Below, in pieces: positions 43,211-52,311 of a DNA stretch of 64,000 nucleotides. The DNA comes from Nocardia sp. BMG51109. GTDB lineage: Bacteria; Actinomycetota; Actinomycetes; Mycobacteriales; Mycobacteriaceae. Within the stretch, counting starts at the first letter, position 1, and each line of letters starts with the position of its first letter. The translations under genes and the position numbers were made by a program. The DNA lies in assembly GCF_000526215.1 (NCBI RefSeq), contig NZ_JAFQ01000004.1, positions 930,001 through 994,000 of the forward strand, written 5' to 3'. The notes under the pieces were generated by a model, which worked only from the letters and a program-made list of their open reading frames with translations, made no database searches and was not told the DNA's origin.

Positions 43211-44611
43211 TCACAGGTCCAAATCGACGGGCGGTTCGGAACGGCTGCGGCGCAACGACATCGCGATCCCGCCGCCGATCACCAAGGCGGCGAGCAGGAT
43301 CGACGATCCGATCACCGCGATGCGGCGCGGCCGCGGGTCCGGCCCGGTCGGCAGGACCGGCGCGGCGATCGGCTGGGCCCGGTCCGCCCCCTCGGCGATG
43401 GGCGCGGCCGGCAGCGGATCGGTGAGCGCGGCCAGCGGGTCGATCATTCCGGCGCCCACGCCGTCGTCGCGGCCGCGGCCCGGCGCGTGCGAGGTGCGCA
43501 CGATGCGGTCGATCACCTGTCCGGCGGACAGTTCGGGGAATCGCGCGCGCACCAGGGCGACCAGCCCGGACACGTGCGGCGCGGCGAAACTCGTTCCCTC
43601 CAGCGGGTTGGTGCCCTGATCGGTCTGCACGCCGTTGACCAAACCGGTGCCGCCCGGCCTGCTGTCCAGCGAGACGACGTCGCGGCCGACCGCCGCGACC
43701 CCGACCCACGGCCCGTGCAGCGACAGTTCGGACGGCTGCTTGTCCACGTCCACCGAGGCCACCGTCAGCACGTAGGGCGCGAACCAGGCGGGCGTCGCGA
43801 TCGTGCCGACCTGCTGCCAGCCGGTGCCCTCGTTCTGCTCCGAGCACGCCCCCTCGGACGACACGTTGCCGGCCGCCGCGACCACCACGACGTTGCGGTC
43901 GTAGGCGTAGCGCACCGCGGCGCCCAGCGGCGCGTCGGCGGTGTCGCCGCCGGCCGGGCTGCACGCCACCTCGGAGATGTTGATCACCGTGGCACCGAGA
44001 TTCACCGCGCGCACCACCGCCGCGGCCAGGGTGAAGGTGGTGCCGTAGCCGGAGGGCTGGATGGCGCCGGGGATGTTCTGCGAGCCGCCCTGGACGCGCT
44101 GGTAGGCCAGGCTCAGCTGGCGGATGGTCAGCAGGTCCGCGTCGGGCGCGACGCCCGAGAAGGCGTCCCCGGGACTGGGCTGGGCGCCGATGATGCCGGC
44201 CACGATGGTCCCGTGGCCGTCGCAGTCGGCGGTGCCGTCGGAGTTGGAGACGTAGTCGCCGGCGGCCTCCAGCCGCGGCAGCCGGGGGTGCCGGTTGACC
44301 CCCGTATCGATCACGGCCACCTTCTGTCCGGCGCCGCGGCTGAATTCCCATGCGGCGGGCAGGTTCAGCACCCGCTGGGCGATCGGCGGCTCCTGCGGCG
44401 GGCCACCCGTCAGCGTCGGCTCCGCGCATTCCGCCGACTGTTCGGTGGGGTCGGGCGGGGCGGGACGGTCGGCGAGGCCCATCGCCTGCCCGAGCGCGCC
44501 CGGATCGATCACCGGCGGCCCGACCGCCGCGGCGGGGACCGGAATCGTCACCGCCAGCGCGACGGCGGCCGCGGCGGCGGCCACCGTCCGAAACACCAGC
44601 CGGACGCTCAT
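43211..44611 (-). CDS. mycP: MycP mycosin, membrane-anchored subtilisin-like protease
   Basis: 466 residues from ATG 44611, overlapping the eccD stop by 4 bp (ATGA). Signal peptide (1-29), catalytic triad Asp102 (AVIDTGVN), His133 (CDGHGTIVAG) and Ser341 (GTSFAAPHVSG), oxyanion Asn in 'VVVAAAGN', and one C-terminal transmembrane helix (about 431-455) with a short cytosolic tail. All active residues are intact. In known systems MycP sits in the periplasm, stabilises the core complex and cleaves some substrates (EspB in ESX-1). It is the only mycosin gene in the window. Confidence 0.96.
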   Translation of the reverse strand: MSVRLVFRTVAAAAAAVALAVTIPVPAAAVGPPVIDPGALGQAMGLADRPAPPDPTEQSAECAEPTLTGGPPQEPPIAQRVLNLPAAWEFSRGAGQKVAVIDTGVNRHPRLPRLEAAGDYVSNSDGTADCDGHGTIVAGIIGAQPSPGDAFSGVAPDADLLTIRQLSLAYQRVQGGSQNIPGAIQPSGYGTTFTLAAAVVRAVNLGATVINISEVACSPAGGDTADAPLGAAVRYAYDRNVVVVAAAGNVSSEGACSEQNEGTGWQQVGTIATPAWFAPYVLTVASVDVDKQPSELSLHGPWVGVAAVGRDVVSLDSRPGGTGLVNGVQTDQGTNPLEGTSFAAPHVSGLVALVRARFPELSAGQVIDRIVRTSHAPGRGRDDGVGAGMIDPLAALTDPLPAAPIAEGADRAQPIAAPVLPTGPDPRPRRIAVIGSSILLAALVIGGGIAMSLRRSRSEPPVDLDL

Positions 44612-46086
44612 AGACTCAGGTCCCGGGCCATCCCGTAGATGCCCATGATCCAGAGGATCAGCGGGACCAGCGAGATGATCAGCATGTACTCGATGATCTC
44701 GATCGTGCGCCGGATGACCGGGGTCGCCTCGATGCGCGGCCCGACGACGCCGAATGCCACCGCGCCCGCGGCGAATACGACGAGCAGGCCGGCGAGCAGG
44801 GTCGGTGACTCGTGCCGGCCCGCACCGACGACGGCCAGCAGTGCCAGCCCGAGCAGCCCGCCGCCGGCGATGAGCACGGTCGCCTGGACCAGATCGGCGA
44901 ACGACCGCCCGCGCAGGCACAGGATGATCGCGGTGACCGCGGCCAGAACGGGCCCCTGCCACCGCCCGCCGATCGGGTCGGCGGCGCCCAGGGCGCCGAG
45001 GACCATCGACACCGTGCACGCGACGACGAGGCCGGTCTGGAACTGGTTGGCCAGCCGCGCCCGCTGCCCCAGCCCGACGGCCGAGGGGAGCGCCGTGGCG
45101 CCGATCGCCCCGATGCCTTCGATCGTGGGCCGCGGCTCGTGATCGGCCGGGTCGATCGCCGCACCGGCGGTCGGCACCGGCGGAATGGGTAGCCGCGCCA
45201 GCATCGCCGACAACCGCGGAACCATCGACAGCACAATGATTCCCGCGACCAGCAGCCCCGCGGACAGCCTCTCCACGGCCGGACCCCACACCAGGTGGAC
45301 GCCGGAGGCCACCAGGCCGATCAGGCCGAGGGTGGCCGCGGCCGAGCACAGCGTGGCGCCACCGCCGATGACGCGGATCCCGGCCACGGCGGCCACCAGC
45401 GCGACCGTGCAGCCCAGCAACAGATTCGCATCGCTCAGCGAGCCGGGGACGAGCAGTGCAGCACCACCGGACAGCAGCAGCAGACCGTCCAGCAACAGCC
45501 AGACCGCCGTGCTCGGATCGTCGTAGCGGCGGGCCACGATGCCCGCGGCGACATAGGCGACGCATCCGGCGACGGCCAGGATCAGGGCCGGCGCCACCGG
45601 ATCGCCCTGCGAGCGCAGCACGGCCAGCACGACGAGCACGGCCACCACGCTGACGGTGGACAGGACCAGGCCCAGCCACCGGGCCGCGGTCGCCGTCCAG
45701 CCGCGGAACTCCTCGCTGGTCAGCCGCGAGACCGCGTCGATGACGTCATCGAACAGCGCCGGAATCTCCTTGGCCGCAACGGGTCGCAGCACCAGCAGTT
45801 CGCCGTCGTAGACCTCGGCGTCGGTGAGGCTGCGGCTCGGCGACAGCGCGTCCTGCCCGACTCGCGACAGCGTCCAGTGCTGCGCGCTCTGCGGCACGGC
45901 GTCCTCGTCGGTCTCCGTGATATCGGGATTGCGCGAGTCGATCAGGCGGACCAGATCGCTGATGAAGGAGGCGATCGGCACGGTGGCCGGGAGCCCGACA
46001 TCCACCTGGGTGTTGCGCCCGATCACCGAGACCCGGCAAAGGTCCGGCTCGGTATGGCGCGTGCTGCTGGTCGTCGACTCTGTCAC
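44608..46086 (-). CDS. eccD: EccD, integral membrane channel component (complete ESX locus)
   Basis: 492 residues from a GTG start at 46086 (GGAGG ten bases upstream); a longer frame adds an Arg/Cys-rich stretch that is not credible. An N-terminal ubiquitin-like domain ('CRVSVIGRNTQVDVGLPATVPIASFISDLVRLI') is followed by about eleven transmembrane helices. First gene of the eccD-mycP-eccC operon. Paralogue of the eccD at 12874-14340. Confidence 0.94.
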   Translation of the reverse strand: MTESTTSSTRHTEPDLCRVSVIGRNTQVDVGLPATVPIASFISDLVRLIDSRNPDITETDEDAVPQSAQHWTLSRVGQDALSPSRSLTDAEVYDGELLVLRPVAAKEIPALFDDVIDAVSRLTSEEFRGWTATAARWLGLVLSTVSVVAVLVVLAVLRSQGDPVAPALILAVAGCVAYVAAGIVARRYDDPSTAVWLLLDGLLLLSGGAALLVPGSLSDANLLLGCTVALVAAVAGIRVIGGGATLCSAAATLGLIGLVASGVHLVWGPAVERLSAGLLVAGIIVLSMVPRLSAMLARLPIPPVPTAGAAIDPADHEPRPTIEGIGAIGATALPSAVGLGQRARLANQFQTGLVVACTVSMVLGALGAADPIGGRWQGPVLAAVTAIILCLRGRSFADLVQATVLIAGGGLLGLALLAVVGAGRHESPTLLAGLLVVFAAGAVAFGVVGPRIEATPVIRRTIEIIEYMLIISLVPLILWIMGIYGMARDLSL

Positions 46087-46454
46087 CGGCTCGACGCCTC
46101 CGGACCGACGACACAAATTTTCAGGCCGGCGCCGTAGGCGGACACGGCACCGTGTCCGGACCGGGCCGGGACGGTCGGAACGATCCGGCCGCTGGGCTCG
46201 CGCCCCCCGTGGACTACCTTCGCGAAGCTCAACTCCCGCACCAGTTAAAACTCTCACATATCGGCGACATCCGCACCGGCACCCACCGGTTTCGACGACC
46301 AATCTAAACGACACGGGCCGGCGTTGCGGTAGTTACGATGGGAGGTACCGGTGCTCGTGTGGGAACGCTGACGCCTGTCCGACAAGCGAATGCACCCACC
46401 CGGGACGCTAGGATTGCCGAGCAACGACGGACGAGATCTCGGGGTTCACGATCA
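46087..46454. promoter_or_regulatory. 368-bp divergent eccD/eccA intergenic region
   Basis: It contains the promoters of both operons. A locally AT-rich patch lies near 46246-46262 (gttaaaactctcacata). 'gctaggatt' near 46409 offers a -10-like TAGGAT about 40 bases before the eccA start. No strong palindrome seen. Confidence 0.35.
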
Positions 46455-48296
46455 ATGAGTGGCAACCGCCAAGCACAACGCGCCTTCGACGCCGGCGTCC
46501 TGTCCCTGGGGCTGTCGATCGAGGGACAGGAATCGACCCGCGACCTCGAGTACGCGAAACTCGCGTTCCAGCGCGCAACCGAATGGGATCCGGGGATGTG
46601 CGATGCGTGGCTCGGCCGCGCCGCCGCCGGGGAGATCACCCGCGAGGTGCTGTTCAACCTGTACAACACCAGCGCCGATTCGCTGTACCGCGAGCAGCGC
46701 CGGCTCGGGCTGAAGCAGCGAGAACTGGCGGGCCGCTTCCTGCCCGGGCTGTACATCGACTATCCGCTGGCGAGTCTCACCGAGATCTGGCTGGCCTGGG
46801 CGGCGCAGCTGATCGCCGACACGAACTACGACGAGGCCGAGAAGGTCCTCGACGAGCTGGCCCAGCGGCGCTCGGGGCGGCTGAACGATCCCGACCGCGC
46901 GACGGACGACGCGATCTCGGCATATGTCCGCGGCGTGCTGCACTACAACACCCAGCGCTGGCCGGATGTGATGTCCGTGCTCGCCGCCTCCGCCGAATGG
47001 AGCGATCCGTTCCTGGCCTGCGGCGCCCACGTCATGGTGGGCACGGCGTGTGCGCAGCTGGGGCTGTTCGGTGAGGCGTTGCGCCGGATGGAACAGGCCG
47101 AGGCCGGCCCGATTCCGGCGGCCCGCAGCACCGCCATGTTCTGCCGCGGGCTGTGCCTGCGCGAGACGCAGAACGAGGATCAGGCGCAGGCGCTGTTCGA
47201 GAAGGTGTACTCGCAGTCGCCCGATTTCGAGGCCAACACCACGGCGATGCGCGACCGCACCTACCGGATCACCGTCACCAGCCGCGAGGCCATCGAGAGC
47301 CGGACCGATCGCTGGGATCCCGCCTCGGCGCCGTCGCTGGAACAGCTGCAGGACCAGGAGATTCAGGACCGGGCGCGGGACGTGCTCGCCGAGGCGCGCA
47401 AGGAGCTGGACCGCCAGATCGGTCTCGGCGCGGTGAAGACCCAGGTCGCCAAGCTGCAGTCGACGGCGCAGCTGGCCAAGATCCGTTCCGAGAAGGGCCT
47501 GTCCAGCTCGCCGCGCGGCCAGCACCTGGCCTTCACCGGACCACCCGGAACCGGTAAGACGACGATCGCCCGGGTCGTCGCCAAGATCTATTGCGGCGTC
47601 GGCATTCTGCGCACCGACAAGGTCGTGGAGGCCAAGCGCAGCGACTTCGTCGGGCAGCACCTGGGCTCGACCGCGATCAAGACCGAGAAGCTGATCGACA
47701 GCGCGATGGACGGTGTGCTGTTCATCGACGAGGCCTACACGCTGATCCAGCAGGGCCTGTCCGGCGGCGACGCGTTCGGCCGCGAGGCGGTCGACACGCT
47801 GCTGGCCCGCATGGAGAACGATCGCGACCGCCTGGTCGTCATCATCGCCGGATACGACGGCGAGATCGACCGCTTCCTGCAGGCCAACGACGGCCTGGCG
47901 TCCCGGTTCTCCAAGCGGTTGCAGTTCCCGTCCTACTCCGCGGAGGAACTGGCCCAGATCGCGAGTGTGATTGCCAAGGCCCGGGATTCGCAGGTGTCCC
48001 AGGACGCGCTGCAGGTGCTGACCGAGGTGTGCGAGAAGCTCTACCAGATGGAGAGCACCGACCAGAGCGGGCAGCCGCGGCGCGGTGTGGACCTGGTGGG
48101 CAACGGCCGTTTCGTCCGCAACGTCGTGGAGGCGGCGGAGGAGGAACGCGAATTCCGGCTGGCCAACGACGATTCGATAGATCTGTCGGCGGTCGACGAG
48201 TCGATGCTCATGCGGATCGAGGCCATCGATATGCGCACCGCGCTGGACGGTCTGCTGTCCTCCATGAACCTCGACCTGGGCACGCCCCGCACCTAG
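46455..48296 (+). CDS. eccA: EccA, AAA+ ATPase of the ESX system
   Basis: 613 residues from ATG 46455. The N-terminal ~280 residues are TPR-like helical repeats ('LEYAKLAFQRATEWDPGMCDAWLGRAAAGE', 'FGEALRRMEQAE'). The C-terminal CbxX/CfqX-type AAA+ domain has Walker A GPPGTGKTT (Lys368), Walker B with Asp425-Glu426 (LFIDEA) and a sensor region 'GLASRFSKRLQFPSYS'. EccA is cytosolic and is thought to release EspG chaperones from PE/PPE cargo. Its presence, with EspG, PE and PPE, shows this is a full ESX-1/2/3-type system rather than ESX-4. Confidence 0.95.
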   Translation: MSGNRQAQRAFDAGVLSLGLSIEGQESTRDLEYAKLAFQRATEWDPGMCDAWLGRAAAGEITREVLFNLYNTSADSLYREQRRLGLKQRELAGRFLPGLYIDYPLASLTEIWLAWAAQLIADTNYDEAEKVLDELAQRRSGRLNDPDRATDDAISAYVRGVLHYNTQRWPDVMSVLAASAEWSDPFLACGAHVMVGTACAQLGLFGEALRRMEQAEAGPIPAARSTAMFCRGLCLRETQNEDQAQALFEKVYSQSPDFEANTTAMRDRTYRITVTSREAIESRTDRWDPASAPSLEQLQDQEIQDRARDVLAEARKELDRQIGLGAVKTQVAKLQSTAQLAKIRSEKGLSSSPRGQHLAFTGPPGTGKTTIARVVAKIYCGVGILRTDKVVEAKRSDFVGQHLGSTAIKTEKLIDSAMDGVLFIDEAYTLIQQGLSGGDAFGREAVDTLLARMENDRDRLVVIIAGYDGEIDRFLQANDGLASRFSKRLQFPSYSAEELAQIASVIAKARDSQVSQDALQVLTEVCEKLYQMESTDQSGQPRRGVDLVGNGRFVRNVVEAAEEEREFRLANDDSIDLSAVDESMLMRIEAIDMRTALDGLLSSMNLDLGTPRT

Positions 48297-48332
48297 CGCG
48301 CATCGGGGTCGTCCCGGCCGGTCGAGCGGGAC

Positions 48333-48356
48333 AACCCGGCCGGCACCGGCCGGGTT
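48333..48356. terminator. Perfect hairpin between convergent eccA and eccB
   Basis: AACCCGGCCGG pairs perfectly with CCGGCCGGGTT around a 2-nt loop (11-bp stem), 36 bp after the eccA stop and before the convergent eccB stop. Strong bidirectional terminator candidate. Confidence 0.6.
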
Positions 48357-48405
48357 CAACCCACCGGAACTTCAACCCACCGGAACAGGGTCAGCCCGCC
48401 GGAAC
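48355..48405 (-). repeat. Threefold duplication of the eccB 3' end
   Basis: The last 15 bases of eccB including its stop (48391-48405, plus strand tcagcccgccggaac) are followed by two identical 16-bp copies of a near-identical sequence (48371-48386 and 48355-48370, ttcaacccaccggaac), separated from the gene end by 4 bp. On the minus strand each reads GTTCCGG(T/C)GGG(T/C)TGA, the same Val-Pro-(Val/Ala)-Gly-stop. Confidence 0.8.
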
Positions 48406-49950
48406 GGAAGCGGCGTCGCCCGCCGACCTCGCAGAGCCGCTGGCGCTGCCGTTGCCCGACGGAAGAGTGTCGTGGCTGTGCAGCGCCTCGGCGGCAGACA
48501 GGGTCGGCCCCGGGACCAGCTGGCCGACGACGGACCACGGCGCGAGATGCGGCGTGGAGCCCAGCCCCAGGACGCCGGCGGTGGCGGCGTCCGGAATGCC
48601 GTAGCGAATGCCGTTGTCCGCGACGTAGAACAGGCTCTCGCGGCGCATGCTTCCGGGCTCCATCCCGGTCACCTGAACGTATTCACCGGATCCCGGCTCG
48701 ATGTAGGCGGCGTCCACGCGATCCCCGGAACCGTCGGCGGTCGTCATCTCCACCGGTTGCTCACCGTCGGGGACCGGCAACCGGGTACCGGCGAGCAGGG
48801 TGACGGCGGCACGCTCCGCGGGGCCCTCCGCGGTGGACTTCCCCGCCGAGACGGTGCCCGGATTCTTCGTCCAGGACACGCAGGCCACCGGGGCGTCCTT
48901 GGGATCGGCGATGGCCGGCGTCTGCGAGGGATACTCGTCGGTCCGCAGCGTGTGCACCTGCGGGACGCGGTCGAGCACGTCCGGTGGCACCATGGCGATC
49001 TGGTTCATGCCCTGGGAGTTGGCATTGCGGATCAGTTCCGCGGTGAACGAGCTGATCGGCTGCACCCCGTTACCCAGCACGACATACAGGTCCGGATTGC
49101 CGCCGCTGTTCAGGCCGGCCACCGAGATCACGCCGCCCACCGGCACATTCGACAGCGGACCGGGCCCGGGCTGTCCGGCTCCGGCGATCGTCGGCGACTC
49201 CACCGGAGGCACCTCGCTGGTCGCGTTGAGAAGTCCGGGACCGACCTCCCGCGCCCGATGCGCCGACAGGCCCAGCGTTCGCACCAGCGCCGAATTCGTG
49301 GGATCCAGCCGGGCGCGATGCCCGTCGTACACCAGGTAGGTCTGGCCGTCGTGCTCCACCAGCAGCGCCTGGTTCGACCCGACCGGGTGGATCCGGTCGC
49401 CGAGGTCCGGGCCGCCCGCCACGACCGTCGTCGTCGCGCCGCCCGAGCGCGCGCTGCCGGTGCTGGACACCTCGATCTGCTCGCACAGCGTCCAGGCCGA
49501 GCCGCTGCCCTGGCCGGAGCCCGGCAGGGCGCCCGGCGCGCCGGGGATGCCGAGCAGCGGCCCGCGCGCCAGATCGTTCAGCTTGCTGTCCTTGACCTGA
49601 TGCGGCGCGGCGTTGCTCTTGGTGATCAGCCGCGCGGAGGCGAGATTGAGCACCGGATGCAGCGTCTGCGAGCCGTCCTTGCTCTTCACCACGACATACA
49701 GCGCGCCGCTCTCCTTGCCGGAGACGATCAGCGCGTCGCCGATCGAGCCCTGCGGCTTCAGGAAGGCGAGGATGGCCGCCCCCGCGATGATCAGGATCCC
49801 CAGGACGACACCCACCATCAGGGATCTGCTCTGCGACCGCATCGGATCGTGCAGCATCCGCACGTCACGGCGCACGAGGGCGTGGTCGAGCCGACGCAAC
49901 AGGAACCGGTAGCCGTTCACCTGCGCCTTGGTTGTCAGCTGTGCTGGCAC
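48391..49950 (-). CDS. eccB: EccB, membrane-anchored ESX core component (complete ESX locus)
   Basis: 519 residues from a GTG start at 49950 (GGAGAAGG upstream). 'LTTKAQVNGYRFLLRRLDHALVRRDVRMLHDPMRSQSR' at the N-terminus, a single membrane helix (about 45-66), and a large periplasmic region with 'LLGIPGAPGALPGSG' and 'YLVYDGHRARLDPT'. The C-terminal ~35 residues are Ser/Gly/Ala-rich. Paralogue of the eccB at 16103-17605. It is divergent from eccE (141 bp apart). Confidence 0.95.
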   Translation of the reverse strand: MPAQLTTKAQVNGYRFLLRRLDHALVRRDVRMLHDPMRSQSRSLMVGVVLGILIIAGAAILAFLKPQGSIGDALIVSGKESGALYVVVKSKDGSQTLHPVLNLASARLITKSNAAPHQVKDSKLNDLARGPLLGIPGAPGALPGSGQGSGSAWTLCEQIEVSSTGSARSGGATTTVVAGGPDLGDRIHPVGSNQALLVEHDGQTYLVYDGHRARLDPTNSALVRTLGLSAHRAREVGPGLLNATSEVPPVESPTIAGAGQPGPGPLSNVPVGGVISVAGLNSGGNPDLYVVLGNGVQPISSFTAELIRNANSQGMNQIAMVPPDVLDRVPQVHTLRTDEYPSQTPAIADPKDAPVACVSWTKNPGTVSAGKSTAEGPAERAAVTLLAGTRLPVPDGEQPVEMTTADGSGDRVDAAYIEPGSGEYVQVTGMEPGSMRRESLFYVADNGIRYGIPDAATAGVLGLGSTPHLAPWSVVGQLVPGPTLSAAEALHSHDTLPSGNGSASGSARSAGDAASVPAG

Positions 49951-50091
49951 TGGCCTTCTCCGTCGAGCTATCGATCACGGTGTACGGGCACACGGTACCG
50001 TAATTCGACTGGCGATCGAATCCGAGTTCCGGCAAGGTGATTCAGTTGGAACGGTCGACGAAATCCGGGCGGGCGACGAAGCGGTGAAACG

Positions 50092-51837
50092 ATGAGGCAA
50101 AATCAGCAAACGACCGGACAATCATCGATGTACGACAGATTGCGGGATCCGGAATTCTGGTTGTTCCGTGTCTATCCGCTCCGCGTCGTCGTTCCGGTGC
50201 TTCTGGTCGCGGCCGTCGCCGCGTGGATCGTTCTCGCCACCACCGGCATGATTCTCGTCGCCTGCGCCGTCGCGGCCGCGGTGGCGCTCCTCGGGCTGAT
50301 ACCGGTGCGCGGCCGCACCCTGACGGCGCGGATCGGCGCCGCGCTGGCCCGGCGGCAGCCGATGCGCCCGCAGCGCCAGATCGAGGCGGCCCCCGCGGTC
50401 GACGTGCCGCAGGCCGAGGGCGGCAGCTACGGCATCCGCTGGGACGGCGACCTGCTGCTCACCATGCTCCGCATCGATCCGCCGCCCGATACCCTCACGC
50501 TGCTGCGCCGGGGCAGCCTGAGCACCGATCATCTGCTCGGGCTCAGCCGCATCGCCGCCTGCCTCGAACAGTTCGACATCGCCCTGGACAGCATCGACGT
50601 CGTCAGCGTCGGCGCACGCACGGCCGGCACCGGTGTCGCCGCCCACCTGTACGAGCAGATTCTCGGCCCGCTGCCGGCCGTCGCGCATCGCACGGTCTGG
50701 CTGGTGCTCCGGCTCGATCCGCTGGCCAACGCCGAGGCCGTGGAGAAGCGCGGCGGCGGCGGCGAGGGCGCGGTGCGCGCGGCCGTCATCGCCACCCGGC
50801 GCATCGCCAACCGGCTGGCCGCCGACGACGTCGCCGTCTCGGTGCTGACGGCCGCCGAAATGAATTCGGCCGTCCGGCAACTCACGCACGGATTCGATGT
50901 CGACGCGCTCACCGAGACGCCGCGGTCGCTGCGCACCGAGCACCGGCACCTGACGCACTACCGCATCGATACCGCGCTGCTGAACCCGCGGGGCCTGGCC
51001 GAGATCTGGTCCACGCCCAGCCTCACCACCGCGGTGACGCTGCGGCTGTGCCGCGGCGCCGACCGCACGTCCACCCGCCGCGACCACAGCGGAACCGTGG
51101 TCCTGAGCGCCGTGGTGCGGTTCGACACGATCGCGGAACCGGAGTCGCCGCCGCTGCCGGGGCTGCGCGAGCTGCACGGCCAGCAGCTGCGGATGATGCT
51201 GGACACGCTGCCGATCGCGGCCGCGGGCCGCTGGGACCGCGGCACCGGATACCGGGGCACGCTCGCCGCGATCGAGGAGATCGTGGTGCCCACCGCCGGC
51301 TGCGGGCAGCTGATCGGCGCGGACGAACAGGGACAGGGCATCGCCGTGTCGCTCATCGGCGACGGCACCCGCCACCTGGAGGTCATCGGCAATCTGGATG
51401 TCGCGCAACAGGTCATCCTGCGGGCGACGGCGCTGGGCGCGCACGTGGTGGTGCACACCGCCCGGCCCGACGCCTGGCACACCATGGTGACCCATCTCGC
51501 GGCGCCGCATCTGGTCTCGATCGCGCCGCGTTCCGCCGGAGCCAGCTACCATCCGCCCGGCCCGCCGCCGCCGGCCGCGGCGCCGTACCCGAGCACGACG
51601 GTGCTCGTCTACGACGGAATTCCGCCCGCCATGCACGCCGGCGGGGCCACCATCGTGCACGTGCGCAACCCCAGCGATCCGAACGGCCAGATCGAGGCCG
51701 ACGTGACGCTGGTACAGGATCCGCACGCGCCCAACCGGATCACCGTCCGGACCGCCGCGGGCAGCGCCACGGTCATGATGGTCACCACCCCCGACGAGAT
51801 GCAGTACATCGGGGAATCCGTGGTCGCGACCCGATAG
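50092..51837 (+). CDS. eccE: EccE, ESX membrane complex periphery component (complete ESX locus)
   Basis: 581 residues. A short polar N-terminus precedes two membrane helices (about 29-47 and 51-70). The soluble region shares 'LGPLPAVAHRTVWL', 'EKRGGGGEGAVRAAVIATRRIA' and 'TAGCGQLIGADEQGQGIAVSLIG' with the first EccE, which reads 'SSGCGQLIGSDDDGNGVAIRLVG'. Met13 is an alternative start. It ends before a short repeat array and a strong hairpin. Confidence 0.9.
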   Translation: MRQNQQTTGQSSMYDRLRDPEFWLFRVYPLRVVVPVLLVAAVAAWIVLATTGMILVACAVAAAVALLGLIPVRGRTLTARIGAALARRQPMRPQRQIEAAPAVDVPQAEGGSYGIRWDGDLLLTMLRIDPPPDTLTLLRRGSLSTDHLLGLSRIAACLEQFDIALDSIDVVSVGARTAGTGVAAHLYEQILGPLPAVAHRTVWLVLRLDPLANAEAVEKRGGGGEGAVRAAVIATRRIANRLAADDVAVSVLTAAEMNSAVRQLTHGFDVDALTETPRSLRTEHRHLTHYRIDTALLNPRGLAEIWSTPSLTTAVTLRLCRGADRTSTRRDHSGTVVLSAVVRFDTIAEPESPPLPGLRELHGQQLRMMLDTLPIAAAGRWDRGTGYRGTLAAIEEIVVPTAGCGQLIGADEQGQGIAVSLIGDGTRHLEVIGNLDVAQQVILRATALGAHVVVHTARPDAWHTMVTHLAAPHLVSIAPRSAGASYHPPGPPPPAAAPYPSTTVLVYDGIPPAMHAGGATIVHVRNPSDPNGQIEADVTLVQDPHAPNRITVRTAAGSATVMMVTTPDEMQYIGESVVATR

Positions 51838-51851
51838 CCCGGACAACCCAC

Positions 51852-51911
51852 AGCCCGCCCGAAAACCACAGAGCCCGCCCGAAAACCACAGAGCCCGCCC
51901 GAAAACCACAG
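51852..51911. repeat. Three exact tandem copies of a 20-bp unit
   Basis: AGCCCGCCCGAAAACCACAG occurs at 51852-51871, 51872-51891 and 51892-51911 without mismatch, 15 bp after the eccE stop. It is non-coding. Perfect identity implies a recent slippage expansion, so copy number may vary between strains. Confidence 0.9.
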
Positions 51912-51924
51912 CGGCCCAACGACA

Positions 51925-51957
51925 AACGGCCGGCCGGACCAAGTCCGGCCGGCCGTT
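51925..51957. terminator. 15-bp perfect hairpin between convergent eccE and esx genes
   Basis: AACGGCCGGCCGGAC pairs perfectly with GTCCGGCCGGCCGTT around a CAA loop. It ends 15 bp before the stop of the convergent esx gene. On each strand the stem ends in T or A runs of two to three. This is the strongest stem in the window and almost certainly a bidirectional terminator. Confidence 0.8.
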
Positions 51958-51972
51958 CAGGCTGGTGCGACG

Positions 51973-52266
51973 TCAGAACGCCGCGAAGCCGTCACCGACC
52001 TTCTTGTCGGCGTCGAGGGCGCGGTTCAGCGACTCCTCCACCTGGCCGGCGAGCTTGTCCAACTTGTCGAGCGTGTCGGACAGCTCGGTGGTCACGTGAC
52101 CGTGCGCGGTGTTGAAGTTCTCGATCGCGCTGTCACCCTGGAGATTCGCGCGGAAGTTGTTGGCCGCGGTGTTCAGGGTGTCGATCTCGCCCCGCATCTT
52201 GCCGCCGTGCGTCTGCAGGTCGCTGAACAGTTCGTTCATGGCGGCGGGATCATACAAAATCGTCAT
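51973..52266 (-). CDS. EsxA-like WXG100-family protein with degenerate turn
   Basis: 97 residues, 'MTILYDPAAMNELFSDLQTHGGKMRGEIDTL' then a second helix. The turn at residues 42-44 reads L-Q-G instead of W-x-G, with the following 'DSAIENF' matching the usual 'A..F' pattern. It follows its partner gene by 45 bp and ends at the strong terminator, so the two form the classic esxB-esxA pair. The heterodimer should be secreted through the EccC of this locus. The missing Trp is unusual. Confidence 0.87.
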   Translation of the reverse strand: MTILYDPAAMNELFSDLQTHGGKMRGEIDTLNTAANNFRANLQGDSAIENFNTAHGHVTTELSDTLDKLDKLAGQVEESLNRALDADKKVGDGFAAF

Positions 52267-52311
52267 GAGATTACCTCTGTTCGAAGGGGATGGTTATCCG
52301 GCGGAAGCGGA

